Below the pieces are notes generated by a model. It saw only the letters and a program-made list of their open reading frames with translations. It had not been told where the DNA came from and did not search any database. From assembly GCF_027111335.1 (NCBI RefSeq), contig NZ_CP114288.1:1674001-1738000 (forward strand): a stretch of 64,000 nucleotides of DNA. Direction: 5' to 3'. Made by a program: the position numbers and the translations under genes. The DNA comes from Flavobacterium aquiphilum. GTDB lineage: Bacteria > Bacteroidota > Bacteroidia > Flavobacteriales > Flavobacteriaceae. Shown piece by piece: positions 48,288 through 57,298 of this stretch (its first letter is position 1; the number at the start of each line of letters is the position of its first letter).

Positions 48288-51200
48288 ATGAGTACAGTAA
48301 TTAATGCAAGTCAAGAGTTAGTAAAACAAAGTAGAAAAGACACCGTTCAGTATATAAACCTCCAATTGGCTTCACTGGGACAGCCTATTTACAAGGACGA
48401 TGAAGATTCAGAACAACCTTTTTGCAATCCAAAATTTCAGGAATTAACCAACGGTTTGATCAAAAATTTTCGTGAGAAATCAAGGTTGTTGTCCAGTCAT
48501 CTTTCACCAGCGGATACCAGAATTCAGAACTTTTTAAATGATTATCTAAAAGAAGTTCCTTTTGATAAATCTTATCTTTTGCCAAATGATACTTTAGTCC
48601 TAACACAAAGTGGTCATGCAAGAGAATTGAGTTTGCCTCCTAATGGAACTGTTTTTAAGGGGGAGGACGTTACTTCATACAGAATTAAACAAGGGATTTT
48701 GAACAATCCAACCAATGATAAAAGGACTACCGTAGGTACTTTTCATATTGTGGAGGGGAATTTACCAGTACCTTTGGATAAAAAAGAAGTTCCTAAAATT
48801 GCTTTTGCACATTTTCTGAATGCAGCTTTTAATCCTTCGGATGAGTTAAAAATATTGCCTTTTACGTCTAATCAAGAAGAAAAAGCCAAATTGATGGTTT
48901 CGTTGTTAATGCGACCAATGGTTTGCCCGGAAGTAAAAGGGATTATTTCTAAAAAGTCGATGGAAGTCCGATTTTTTGCACCGGGAAGTTTGGTAAGTAA
49001 TTTGGATTTCGTAGAAGCTATTTTTGGAAATGCCGGTGATCCGGGTCTTGCCCAAAATGATGCCGCTTTGGATACTGAACATTGGACAGGTCACACCGGT
49101 TGTGTTATTCTTGCTCCGCAATTACGTTTGTTAAAGAAAAAAGACATTGGTTTGCCTCATTTTGATAACGCCACAGACCGTCAAAAAAGTGAAGGAATGT
49201 GCTGGAAAGATGAAAATGAGTTGTATAATAATGGAGGCGCCTTTAAAGTAACTTGCAGAGACGATAGAGGAGTGGTGGTTACCATAATTGCCGATAATTA
49301 CTATGGCTATTCTAAAAAAGAAATCAAAACTCAAATCAGTTATTCGGCTAATTTATTTGGATTGGTAGAGGAAGAACATTCGGGTGGAGCGATTGCATAT
49401 CCTCGCGGTGTAATGGGGGATATTGTCGATGGTGCAGCTTATTCGGAGAAATTTGGGAATCAATATAATTTTGAAGGAGTAAAAGCTTTTTTGGGCAATA
49501 GAATAGAGGTAAAGCCAGGTAATTATGCGATTGATAAAAAGTATCCAAATTTGGTTTACATACCAGAAAACGCTTATATAAACACAAATACGAACAGCAT
49601 AACCTGGACATACAAAGATGCTGAACAAAAGTTAATTCTATCTCCAAATAAAGTTTACATTCACCCTACGGGAAATAAATTCAAATTAGAAAAACACAAT
49701 GCCATTGCTTTGTGGAGAATTGTAAATACGTCCCCGGAAGGTGTTTTTTGCCACAAACCTTGTACGGTTTCGGGTGGTGGAAAATCGGAGATTTCCAAAT
49801 CGATGCAAAATGCGATTACCTACAGCGCATTTAACATTATAGATATTGAAGAAGATTTTAAAAAGGCAGATGAAATCATTGAATACAATTATTCCAACCG
49901 ATGGAAGAAAAAAGATCCATCATTGCCGCCTTCAAGAACGTTTTTGGATCAGCGTAGAACTTTAGGTTCGGCAGTAAAATTGTTAACGCCTTCGGAGGAA
50001 AACAGTGATGAGTTCAATGAATTTATCAAAAATATTCCTGTGCATATCCGATCTTTGGTATTGTTTGTAAAACGATTGTATCGTCAGGATCATGGCGCTT
50101 TGAACTGGAAAGATTGCATGTCGGTTGAAATTATGAATGGTAAAAACGGAACAGGTTTGCAATACCATAACACTCCGGTTGTGGGAAGTTATGTTCGAAT
50201 CGGTTTTAATCAAAAAGGAGTTTGGCTATTGAATAAATTGCGTTCTGATTTTTCTGCGAGTCAAAAAATCCAGATGGAGGACGATATTTCGGCATCAATC
50301 ACTTTACCAAGAAATCAGATAAAAAATCTTAATCCGCAATATACCAACCAAAGTTTAAAAGTGGTTGCCAACTGTGAAGCGCATTTGTTCCAAAGACCTG
50401 ATGAAGCAATTATCAGAGGGTATGATAAAGGTGCCGAATTGGATATTGTGAGCGACAATGTGTTTTTGACCAACTATGAATTGTTGAGAAAGAAAGATGC
50501 TATTGAGATTTTTGAAGACACTATCAATTTTGATAAATATACCCAGCCGGTTAAGGATTTGATTTTAAATATTGTAAATAGTCCAAACGAAGAGGAATAT
50601 TTTTGTTTGCCATCACATACCCGAATCGTAGATGGTAAACCTACCCAGAATCCCCGTTATTTGGAGCGCAACATTTTCATTAATGAAACTGAGGCGAGTT
50701 ATTTGGGAGAAGTAGGTGTTCGTTTATACAGAAAAATTAAATCAGAAGATCCGGTTATCAACGTGGTAAATGCCGTATTGCCAGGAAGAAGAAATAATCC
50801 TGTGGATAAAAAAGCAGGAATTCGTCCGCTAGCGGTTTATAATCCAATCCATTATCAGGAAACACCTGAATTGTTCATGGATTTTATTTGCAGCCTTACC
50901 GGTAAATCACCTTCAACAACTGGAGCTGGTTCTGAAGGAGCTTTGACAAAAGGCCCTTTTAATATGTTGATTCCAACGACTGATTTGAATAATGCTTTGT
51001 TATCGCATATTTTGACCGAATCAAATGCTTTCAGTACTGCTGCGGGTTATGTTGGTGGCGAAAATAAAGTAGATCATGATATCAGTCTTTTGATACCCGA
51101 AATTTGGGCTCGTTTGGCTCCGGCAGATCGCGATCCGAAGGTTTTGATAGCCAATGGTTCTTTGGAGAAAATTGATGATTTTGAATACCAAGGCAAAAAA

Positions 51201-51767
51201 GTATTGGCTAGTAGATTAGGTTACCGAATTACAAGTACTTTCTCTTTAAGATGTTTGAATCGTTTATTTGATGAGCCGAATGCCGTTTTCAACGAAAAAA
51301 TGCTGAAACCGGAACTGCAGGGAATAGAGGATTATGTTGATGGAATCGCCAATATTGTCGAAGCACAGCAAAAAGTGGCTTTGAGCTATTTTGAAGACGG
51401 TAGTATCGAATCGGCTATACCACCATTGAAAATATTGCTGCACATGATGGCGTATGGAAATTATGAAGGCAAAGAAATGAGCGATCCTGAATTGAGAGCT
51501 TATTTTGAAAGGGATTATGTAATCAATAGTGATTGGTACAAAGAAAGATTGAACCTGAAACAACAAAAAGACATTAATTTCTATACAAATCAGATAAGTT
51601 ATTTAGAGCGTTTTATAGCCAATGACGGAAATAAATTATTGGTTGCCGAAATGGATTTGAATACGCGTTTGCAAAACGTAAAAGGTTTGTTGGCAACTGC
51701 CAGTTCACCTGACTACATTGACAGTTTGATTGGAACCATTGGAGCAGATCCTTTATTCAAGAAATAA
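48288..51767 (+). CDS. Pyrophosphate-type phosphoenolpyruvate carboxykinase (probable)
   Basis: A 1,159-residue soluble protein. I recognise the family (MSTVINASQELVKQSRKDTV start, CRDDRGVVVTIIADNYYGYS, SANLFGLVEEEHSGGAIAYP) as the PPi-PEPCK type known from Entamoeba and Propionibacterium. These enzymes make PEP and phosphate from oxaloacetate and pyrophosphate, or the reverse carboxylation, and are about twice the size of ATP/GTP PEPCK. A phosphate-binding loop is visible as TVSGGGKSEISK (493-504). YYGYSKKE (338-345) resembles the YAGExKK of other PEPCKs. Alone in its transcript, ending at a strong terminator. Family assignment is from memory; the reaction is inferred. Confidence 0.68.
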   Translation: MSTVINASQELVKQSRKDTVQYINLQLASLGQPIYKDDEDSEQPFCNPKFQELTNGLIKNFREKSRLLSSHLSPADTRIQNFLNDYLKEVPFDKSYLLPNDTLVLTQSGHARELSLPPNGTVFKGEDVTSYRIKQGILNNPTNDKRTTVGTFHIVEGNLPVPLDKKEVPKIAFAHFLNAAFNPSDELKILPFTSNQEEKAKLMVSLLMRPMVCPEVKGIISKKSMEVRFFAPGSLVSNLDFVEAIFGNAGDPGLAQNDAALDTEHWTGHTGCVILAPQLRLLKKKDIGLPHFDNATDRQKSEGMCWKDENELYNNGGAFKVTCRDDRGVVVTIIADNYYGYSKKEIKTQISYSANLFGLVEEEHSGGAIAYPRGVMGDIVDGAAYSEKFGNQYNFEGVKAFLGNRIEVKPGNYAIDKKYPNLVYIPENAYINTNTNSITWTYKDAEQKLILSPNKVYIHPTGNKFKLEKHNAIALWRIVNTSPEGVFCHKPCTVSGGGKSEISKSMQNAITYSAFNIIDIEEDFKKADEIIEYNYSNRWKKKDPSLPPSRTFLDQRRTLGSAVKLLTPSEENSDEFNEFIKNIPVHIRSLVLFVKRLYRQDHGALNWKDCMSVEIMNGKNGTGLQYHNTPVVGSYVRIGFNQKGVWLLNKLRSDFSASQKIQMEDDISASITLPRNQIKNLNPQYTNQSLKVVANCEAHLFQRPDEAIIRGYDKGAELDIVSDNVFLTNYELLRKKDAIEIFEDTINFDKYTQPVKDLILNIVNSPNEEEYFCLPSHTRIVDGKPTQNPRYLERNIFINETEASYLGEVGVRLYRKIKSEDPVINVVNAVLPGRRNNPVDKKAGIRPLAVYNPIHYQETPELFMDFICSLTGKSPSTTGAGSEGALTKGPFNMLIPTTDLNNALLSHILTESNAFSTAAGYVGGENKVDHDISLLIPEIWARLAPADRDPKVLIANGSLEKIDDFEYQGKKVLASRLGYRITSTFSLRCLNRLFDEPNAVFNEKMLKPELQGIEDYVDGIANIVEAQQKVALSYFEDGSIESAIPPLKILLHMMAYGNYEGKEMSDPELRAYFERDYVINSDWYKERLNLKQQKDINFYTNQISYLERFIANDGNKLLVAEMDLNTRLQNVKGLLATASSPDYIDSLIGTIGADPLFKK

Positions 51768-51783
51768 TCAAAAGCTTTAAACT

Positions 51784-51822
51784 AAAAAATCGTCCAAGAA
51801 ATTTATTTTTGGACGATTTTTT
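51784..51822. terminator. Terminator after the PEP carboxykinase-like gene
   Basis: AAAAAATCGTCCA and TGGACGATTTTTT, a 13-bp stem with a 14-base loop and flanking T's, also positioned to end the convergent minus-strand gene. Confidence 0.85.
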
Positions 51823-51852
51823 TTTGGAAAAGGCATTTGACTTCAAAAAAAC

Positions 51853-52548
51853 TTAATTTTTTAAAGCATTAAAATTAACTTTTAGGCCCAGTGAAACGAA
51901 ATCATAATCTTGGAGAAAATTAGAGTCTGTCAGATTTATACTGTGTTGATATTGCAGTTGTAATTTAATATTTTTGATCCCAGCTTGCAGTGTTAAAGCA
52001 GGCTCGAATAACCATTGCGAATTATTTGCTTTTAAGTATTCAATATCATAATAATTTCCACTGATAGAATTATAATTTAGATTTGAAATTCTATTAGAAA
52101 AAGAAGCAATAAAGTACTTGCTGGTAAAACTAATACTGGGTTGTGCAGCAATACGGAAAAAGTTAGCTTTAATACTTTGATAATTGGTATTGTTTTCTTC
52201 ATATTTTAAACCTCCAAAACCTATTAGACCATATATTTCAAAGACAAAGTGTTCTGATAAGTGTTTATAATAACCAGGACCAAATTCAATAATATGGCCA
52301 GAGCCATTTGAAGAATCATCTGAATATTTAGGCCAGTCAGTATTAAATTGAAAGGCAATTTTGTCTGTCAATCCGTATGCGCCTTGAAATTCGATTCCAT
52401 CAGTACTTTCAGAGCTGTTGAGACCAAAAGAGATATTAGTTTGGCCTTTTTCAGTTATTGCGGGCACATTTTGGGTGTTTGGAACATAATAAACGGGACT
52501 ACATCCGACTATTGGGGCAAAAATTAAAAGTAAAATTAATTTTTTCAC
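51853..52548 (-). CDS. Outer-membrane beta-barrel lipoprotein, unknown
   Basis: A 231-residue protein with a lipoprotein signal (MKKLILLLIFAPIVGCSPVY; lipobox IVGC, Cys16). The rest is alternating strands (TNISFGLNSSES, FEIYGLIGFGGLKY, LQLQYQHSINLT) consistent with a small outer-membrane barrel. Function is unknown. A sigma-ABfr-like promoter lies about 25 bases upstream. It is convergent with the PEPCK-like gene. Confidence 0.65.
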   Translation of the reverse strand: MKKLILLLIFAPIVGCSPVYYVPNTQNVPAITEKGQTNISFGLNSSESTDGIEFQGAYGLTDKIAFQFNTDWPKYSDDSSNGSGHIIEFGPGYYKHLSEHFVFEIYGLIGFGGLKYEENNTNYQSIKANFFRIAAQPSISFTSKYFIASFSNRISNLNYNSISGNYYDIEYLKANNSQWLFEPALTLQAGIKNIKLQLQYQHSINLTDSNFLQDYDFVSLGLKVNFNALKN

Positions 52549-52573
52549 GCCGATAAAGTTTTAAATTGATTTG

Positions 52574-52600
52574 CAAAAGTATAGTGATGAGAAAAAACAA
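52574..52600 (-). promoter_or_regulatory. Promoter of the lipoprotein gene
   Basis: Minus strand: TTG (52598-52600), 16-base spacer, TACTTTTG (52574-52581). Confidence 0.65.
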
Positions 52601-52717
52601 TTTCTCAAGATTAACCCAATTGGATAAATCTTGATAAACAGGACAAATTCATCTATAAAGTTAAGCTATATTTTTTACATTAAATGAGGTTTAATTTCGA
52701 ATGTTCCTATTAACAAC

Positions 52718-52750
52718 AACCCACAACAGAATCCAATTCTGTTGTGGGTT
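52718..52750. terminator. CCACAAC-type hairpin terminator, second copy
   Basis: AACCCACAACAGAAT and ATTCTGTTGTGGGTT form a perfect 15-bp stem with a 3-base loop. T-runs are weak on both sides. It lies 100 bases past the stop of the following minus-strand gene. Confidence 0.7.
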
Positions 52751-52849
52751 ATTGTTACTTTATTAAAATATTTCATCGAATGAATATTGATATATTTCGA
52801 GCAACTCTGATTTTGGGCTGATTCAATTGGTTTTGAATTTGCAATAGTC

Positions 52850-53293
52850 TTAAGGCATTAATTTTTTGACTTCTTTTTGGATAATTTGTTCCATATCGAC
52901 GAAGGTTTCTTTTTTGATTTTTCGAAATTTTTTTTCAAATAATGAAATTTCATTTTCTAATTCCTCGTGTTCGCTTCTAAATTTATGAGAATCATATTTA
53001 AAAGGATCATCGATTAGTTCTGCTAAATGACTCAGATGTTTGGATGTTTTTTCAAGAAGTCTGTCACAGTCCATGTTTGTTTCCGACAAACCAGATGATA
53101 GGTTTCTCATTTCTCCCAGATTTTCTTTATTGATCAACGAAATGAAATATTTATCAACAAGATGATACAAAAAGTGTAAATCCTCTTTGTAGAACTTCAA
53201 ATCTGACTGCCAATGTTCGGTCAGAATATATAATTCTTTGTATTCGGCAGTCCAGATAAAATCCCCTTTTGGTCTTAAACTAAAAATTTCCAT
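52850..53293 (-). CDS. Small helical cytoplasmic protein, unknown
   Basis: A 147-residue protein starting MEIFSLRPKGDFIWTAEYKE (ATG at 53293). A longer frame runs 117 bases further upstream but that part is not protein-like (it contains repeat-like AT-rich sequence) and no good start supports it. The chain is predicted helical and charged, with a coiled-coil-like C-terminal half (EELENEISLFEKKFRKIKKE). No family recognised. Confidence 0.5.
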   Translation of the reverse strand: MEIFSLRPKGDFIWTAEYKELYILTEHWQSDLKFYKEDLHFLYHLVDKYFISLINKENLGEMRNLSSGLSETNMDCDRLLEKTSKHLSHLAELIDDPFKYDSHKFRSEHEELENEISLFEKKFRKIKKETFVDMEQIIQKEVKKLMP

Positions 53294-53758
53294 AATTGTC
53301 AAGTATAAGTAAGTGGTATGATTAAAAAAAAAATAGTAACAAATTGATTGTGAGATTGTTTTGTTATAATCCAGCTTTCTGCGTTGAAATAGAAAGCTGT
53401 AAAAAACCATATTAAATTTAAGAATTTTATTTTGAGTAAATCTTTTTTTGTCATTGTTTTTTTTAAGAATATATGTCTTTCTGAACGATAGATGCTCTGT
53501 AAATTATCAGGATTTTTGGAATATGACTATTTAAAATAATAAATAAAATATAGCTTCAATCTGGCGATGTTTTCTCGGGTGAAGTGGCAAAATATTAGAT
53601 AGTTTTTTTTCAACGGGTTTTAAATAGAAAGATTTGGTTTGTAGTTTTCGATAATGATCATGGGCTCATATAATGAAAAAACCACAACAGAATTAAGATT
53701 CCGATGTGGTTTTTTTTATATTATGGTTTTAATACTTGTTCTTTATGGGCGATTACTT
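53294..53758. other. Intergenic region, 465 bases
   Basis: Between the small helical gene and the FKBP gene. It contains a hairpin CAGCTTTCT/AGAAAGCTG at 53372-53399 (in the leader of the small gene, minus strand) and the FKBP terminator. No gene seen. Confidence 0.5.
53676..53718 (-). terminator. FKBP gene terminator, third CCACAAC-type hairpin
   Basis: ACCACAACAGAAT against ATTCCGATGTGGT, with A-run and T-run flanks; about 40 bases after the FKBP stop on the minus strand. The stem has one mismatch. Confidence 0.75.
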
Positions 53759-54238
53759 TTAATTTACGGAAATTAATTTAACCTCAAAAACAAGTACTGA
53801 ACCTCCAGGAATTGGTCCCATGTCGTTATCTCCATAACCTAAATGAGAAGGAACCAAAAGGATTCCGCTACCTCCAACTTTTAAATGAGGAATACCTTCA
53901 GTCCAACCTTTAATCACTTGGTTTAAACCAAAAGAAATTCCTTCAGGACCGCTTTGGTCAAAAACATTTCCGTTAGTGAATGATCCTTTGTAAGCCACGG
54001 TTACATTTGAAGTTGCTGTAGGTTGCGCTCCTGTTCCTGGTTCGTTAATTACATAGTACAAACCAGAATCGCTTTTTTGTGCTTTTAGATTATTTTTGGC
54101 AAGATAGTCGATGATCTCTTTGTCGTTTTTGGCAACTAAATCAACTGGTTCTCCTTTTGCAGTTTCGTTTGTTTCTTCATTTTTTTTACAAGAAATGAAA
54201 AGAGTCATGGCCACTAAGGCAAATAATAATTTTTTCAT
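53759..54238 (-). CDS. FKBP-type peptidyl-prolyl isomerase lipoprotein
   Basis: A 159-residue lipoprotein: signal MKKLLFALVAMTLFISC with Cys17 in a lipobox, an acidic/polar linker with CKKNEE after the Cys, and an FKBP domain (TVAYKGSFTNGNVFDQ, IKGWTEGIPHLKVGGSGILLVPSHLGYG spelled here by its key parts IKGWTEG and LGYGDND). The domain is complete. It folds proline-containing proteins at the periplasmic or surface side. -7 element TATATTTG lies about 27 bases upstream. Confidence 0.93.
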   Translation of the reverse strand: MKKLLFALVAMTLFISCKKNEETNETAKGEPVDLVAKNDKEIIDYLAKNNLKAQKSDSGLYYVINEPGTGAQPTATSNVTVAYKGSFTNGNVFDQSGPEGISFGLNQVIKGWTEGIPHLKVGGSGILLVPSHLGYGDNDMGPIPGGSVLVFEVKLISVN

Positions 54239-54264
54239 AGAAATGGGTTGTTTTTTATAAGCGA

Positions 54265-54272
54265 CAAATATA
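54265..54272 (-). promoter_or_regulatory. -7 element for the FKBP gene
   Basis: Minus strand TATATTTG; no clear -33 TTG found at the usual spacing. Confidence 0.5.
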
Positions 54273-54329
54273 ACAAAATGAGATTGTGATTTTTGTTAAA
54301 AATTGTGCGTGGATTTTCTATGAAATTTT

Positions 54330-54415
54330 TTTGCCACTGATTAACACAGATTCTTTGGACGAAGAAATAAAATCTGTGCCAATCTTTTTAATCTGTGCTA
54401 ATTTGTTTAAAGCTA
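54330..54415. repeat. CACAGATT-type intergenic repeat
   Basis: Imperfect inverted pair GATTAACACAGATT and AATCTGTGCTAATTT around a middle AAAATCTGTGCCAATC, lying between two minus-strand genes. A related stretch occurs at 45345-45400. Confidence 0.45.
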
Positions 54416-54419
54416 ATTG

Positions 54420-54977
54420 TTAAAAATAAATTCCAAATTTGACTGAAGCTTCCGGATTAAGCAAAGGCAAATTGTACTCTTTGTTGTCCAAAACGAAATT
54501 GTCGTTGCCTCCAACTTTAAGGCTTAAACCTGCCCAAGGCGAAACGTAGATATTTTTATAAATAGTGAAATTATAACCCAAGCTTCCATTCAATAAGAAG
54601 TTATCGAAATTTTTGGTAGCGCTGCTGCTGTCACTTTGAATATCACTTTTCCAATAAACAGGTCCTCCACCAATCCACCAACCTTTCCAGTTGTCTTTTA
54701 AAAAACGATCCAAAATAACGGCATACGCTTTTATGTGATGATCAGTAAAACCATCTTTGGTCACAAAATCGGGTTTGTTGACATCTGCAAAAAGGGCTCT
54801 GCCTCGCCATTTGTCCTTACCTATCCAGCCAGCACCAAAATAACCTCCGGTGGCGTAGGGCAAAACGTCTAGTTCGATTCCGAAATTCCATTTGCTATTT
54901 GTGTCTGTTCCGTTTGCAGATTGGGCCTGTAATTGCATCGAAAAGGCAATAAAAACAAGAAGTAATGCTTTTTTCAT
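54420..54977 (-). CDS. Small outer-membrane barrel protein, unknown
   Basis: A 185-residue protein with signal MKKALLLVFIAFSMQLQAQ and a mature part of alternating strands with many Trp/Tyr (FGIELDVLPYATGGYFGAGW, GWWIGGGPVYW, YVSPWAGLSLKVGG) and a final strand ending in Phe (VKFGIYF), typical of outer-membrane barrels with a BAM recognition tail. No family named with confidence. Confidence 0.6.
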   Translation of the reverse strand: MKKALLLVFIAFSMQLQAQSANGTDTNSKWNFGIELDVLPYATGGYFGAGWIGKDKWRGRALFADVNKPDFVTKDGFTDHHIKAYAVILDRFLKDNWKGWWIGGGPVYWKSDIQSDSSSATKNFDNFLLNGSLGYNFTIYKNIYVSPWAGLSLKVGGNDNFVLDNKEYNLPLLNPEASVKFGIYF

Positions 54978-55072
54978 GGATGAGGTTTGAGAGGTAATTT
55001 TGATCTGTAATTGTTACTGTTTCAAAAATACATTTTTGTCTTTAAATTGGTAATGACTTTTATCATAAAGAA

Positions 55073-55112
55073 AAAAGCCACAACGGAGTTAGATTCTGTT
55101 GTGGTTTTTGTT
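55073..55112. terminator. Fourth CCACAAC-type hairpin terminator
   Basis: AAAAAGCCACAACGGA and TTCTGTTGTGGTTTTT stem-loop, between the ABC-F gene end and the preceding barrel gene start; reads well for the minus strand ABC-F gene, after the inverted repeat. Confidence 0.75.
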
Positions 55113-55135
55113 TTATAATAATAATTAGTCTTTTC

Positions 55136-55206
55136 GTCATTGCGAGGAACGAAGCAATCACATATCGAGAGCAACAAAGTGGGATTGCTTCGTTCCTCGC
55201 AATGAC
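55136..55206. repeat. Perfect 24-bp inverted repeat with 23-base loop
   Basis: Arms 55136-55159 and 55183-55206, with the inner part GCGAGGAACGAAGCAATC, are exact complements. It lies 3 bases after the ABC-F stop. The same palindrome core occurs widely in bacterial intergenic regions as a MITE-like repeat. Confidence 0.85.
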
Positions 55207-55209
55207 ATT

Positions 55210-57072
55210 CTATCCTTCCATCTTCGCACTCAGCTCAAACCATCGTTCCTCTTTATTTTCAATTTTTTTGATGATGTTTTCCAGTTCTTTGGCTTTCTTT
55301 TCAATGTCGGCATCGGCTACTTTTCCTTCGGAAAATAATTGCTCGATTTTGGCTTTATCCAATTCCAAATCCTTGATTTCGCGCTCAATTTTTTGGTATT
55401 CCTTTTGCTCGTTGAAAGTCAGGTTTCCGGTTGGATTGTTTTGTTTCCAATCTTTCTTTTCGGCTTTGTTTTCCTCTTTTTGGGCAACATCGGCACTGTC
55501 TTCATACGCCCTGAAATCGGAGTAATTTCCTGGGAAGGTTTCAATCTCTCCCTGACCTCTGAAAACGAATAACTGATCCACGATTTTGTCCATAAAATAA
55601 CGGTCGTGCGAAACCACTACCAAACATCCCGGATAATCCAAAAGGAAACTTTCCAAAACATTTAAAGTTACAATGTCCAAATCATTCGTAGGCTCATCCA
55701 GAATCAAAAAGTTTGGGTTCTGAATCAAAACGGTACATAAATACAAACGTTTTAATTCGCCACCGCTCAATTTTTCGACATAATCGTATTGTTTTTTGGC
55801 ATCAAATAGAAAACGTTCCAATAATTGCGAAGCTGAAATAATTTTTCCTTTCGTCAGCGGAATAAATTCACCAAATTCCTTGATGACATCAATCACGCGT
55901 TGACCGGGTTTCGGGTCAATACCAGCTTGGGTATAATAACCTATTTTGATGGTGTCTCCCACAACTACTTTTCCGCCGTCAAGAGGTATCGTTCCCGTCA
56001 AAAGATTCAGGAAAGTAGATTTTCCGGTTCCGTTTTTACCAATAATCCCGATGCGTTCGCCACGCTGAAAATCATAACTGAAATTGTCCAGAATAACGCG
56101 GTCTTTGAATTTTTTGGAAAGTTTGTGAAGCTCGATAATCTTACTTCCCATTCGCTCCATATTGATTTCGAGTTCTACTTTATTTTCCCGACGGCGACTT
56201 TGTGCTTTTTCCTTAATCACATAAAAATCATCCTGACGCGATTTCGATTTGGTGGTTCGCGCTTTGGGCTGACGGCGCATCCATTCCAATTCTTTCACGA
56301 ACAGGTTTTGCGCTTTGTCCACACTTGCATTTTCGGAGGCAATTCGCTCTTCTTTTTTCTCTAAATAATAAGAGTAATTTCCTTTGTATTGGTACAGTTG
56401 TCCGTTATCCAGTTCGATGATTTCGTTGCACACGCGCTCCAAAAAGAAACGGTCGTGGGTTACCATAAATAGCGTAATGTTTTCTTTGGCAAAATAACTT
56501 TCCAGCCATTCGATCATTTCCAAATCCAAGTGGTTTGTCGGCTCATCGAGAATTAACAAATCAGGACGGTTAATCAGAATGATGGCAAGTGACAAACGTT
56601 TTTTCTGCCCTCCCGAAAGACTTTTGACTTTCAGTTTGAAGTCTTCCAGTTTCAGTTTGAACAAAATCTGTTTGTATTGCGTTTCAAAATCCCAAGCATT
56701 GTGACGATCCATCGCGTCGAAGGCTTTTTGGTAAGCTTCCTCGTCTTCAGGATTTTCCAATGCTTTTTCGTAAGCCTCAATTACTTTCAAACTTTCATTA
56801 TCAGATGCAAAGATACTTTCCTCAATCGTCAGCTCGTCTTGAAGTTTATTGTCCTGTGACAAAAATGCCATTCGGATGCTTTTTCGAAGCACCACTTGTC
56901 CTGTATCAGGTTCGTCAAAACCGTTGAGGATATTCATAAGTGTGGTTTTTCCCGAACCGTTTTTGGCAATAAAAGCAATTTTTTGGTCTTTGTTAATCCC
57001 AAAGGAAAGATCTTTGAAAAGCGTGCGCTCCCCAAAAGATTTAGATATATTTTCGACTGATAAATAATTCAC
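55210..57072 (-). CDS. ABC-F family ATPase (Uup-like)
   Basis: A 620-residue soluble ATPase with two nucleotide-binding domains: Walker A KNGSGKTTL and GKNGTGKSTF, signatures LSGGQKKRLSL and LSGGELKRLYL, Walker B LLILDEPTNHLD and FLILDEPTNDLD, and a linker with the ABC-F arm (VKELEWMRRQPKARTTKSKS). A C-terminal coiled-coil (about 545-620) makes it Uup-like. ABC-F proteins act on the ribosome; Uup also influences DNA transposition precision. Alone, with repeats on both sides. Confidence 0.92.
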   Translation of the reverse strand: MNYLSVENISKSFGERTLFKDLSFGINKDQKIAFIAKNGSGKTTLMNILNGFDEPDTGQVVLRKSIRMAFLSQDNKLQDELTIEESIFASDNESLKVIEAYEKALENPEDEEAYQKAFDAMDRHNAWDFETQYKQILFKLKLEDFKLKVKSLSGGQKKRLSLAIILINRPDLLILDEPTNHLDLEMIEWLESYFAKENITLFMVTHDRFFLERVCNEIIELDNGQLYQYKGNYSYYLEKKEERIASENASVDKAQNLFVKELEWMRRQPKARTTKSKSRQDDFYVIKEKAQSRRRENKVELEINMERMGSKIIELHKLSKKFKDRVILDNFSYDFQRGERIGIIGKNGTGKSTFLNLLTGTIPLDGGKVVVGDTIKIGYYTQAGIDPKPGQRVIDVIKEFGEFIPLTKGKIISASQLLERFLFDAKKQYDYVEKLSGGELKRLYLCTVLIQNPNFLILDEPTNDLDIVTLNVLESFLLDYPGCLVVVSHDRYFMDKIVDQLFVFRGQGEIETFPGNYSDFRAYEDSADVAQKEENKAEKKDWKQNNPTGNLTFNEQKEYQKIEREIKDLELDKAKIEQLFSEGKVADADIEKKAKELENIIKKIENKEERWFELSAKMEG

Positions 57073-57154
57073 AAGGTTAATTTTTTGGCAAAAGTAAGCT
57101 ATTATGTAACTAAATGCGAATTGTTTATTTGTAACTATTCAGCAAACATCAGAT

Positions 57155-57298
57155 TCAAAGGAAAAAAACACGAATTTCACTAATTTACACGAATCTGCCT
57201 GATGCATTATTTCACGAACTTGTTGTCAAAGGGATAATTAATGTAATTTTTAATAATGATTAGAATTCGTGCAAATTCGTGCAATTCGTGTTTGATTT
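57155..57298. repeat. ACACGAAT/ATTCGTG imperfect inverted repeats
   Basis: Around 57170-57190 ACACGAATTTCACTAATTTA and around 57264-57292 GAATTCGTGCAAATTCGTGC are partly complementary. This type of degenerate dispersed repeat is common between Flavobacterium genes. Confidence 0.45.

Noticed and set aside
53294..53410. N-terminal extension of the small helical protein
   Set aside because: The extra 39 codons come from AT-rich, hairpin-containing DNA; the ATG at 53293 begins the coherent protein.
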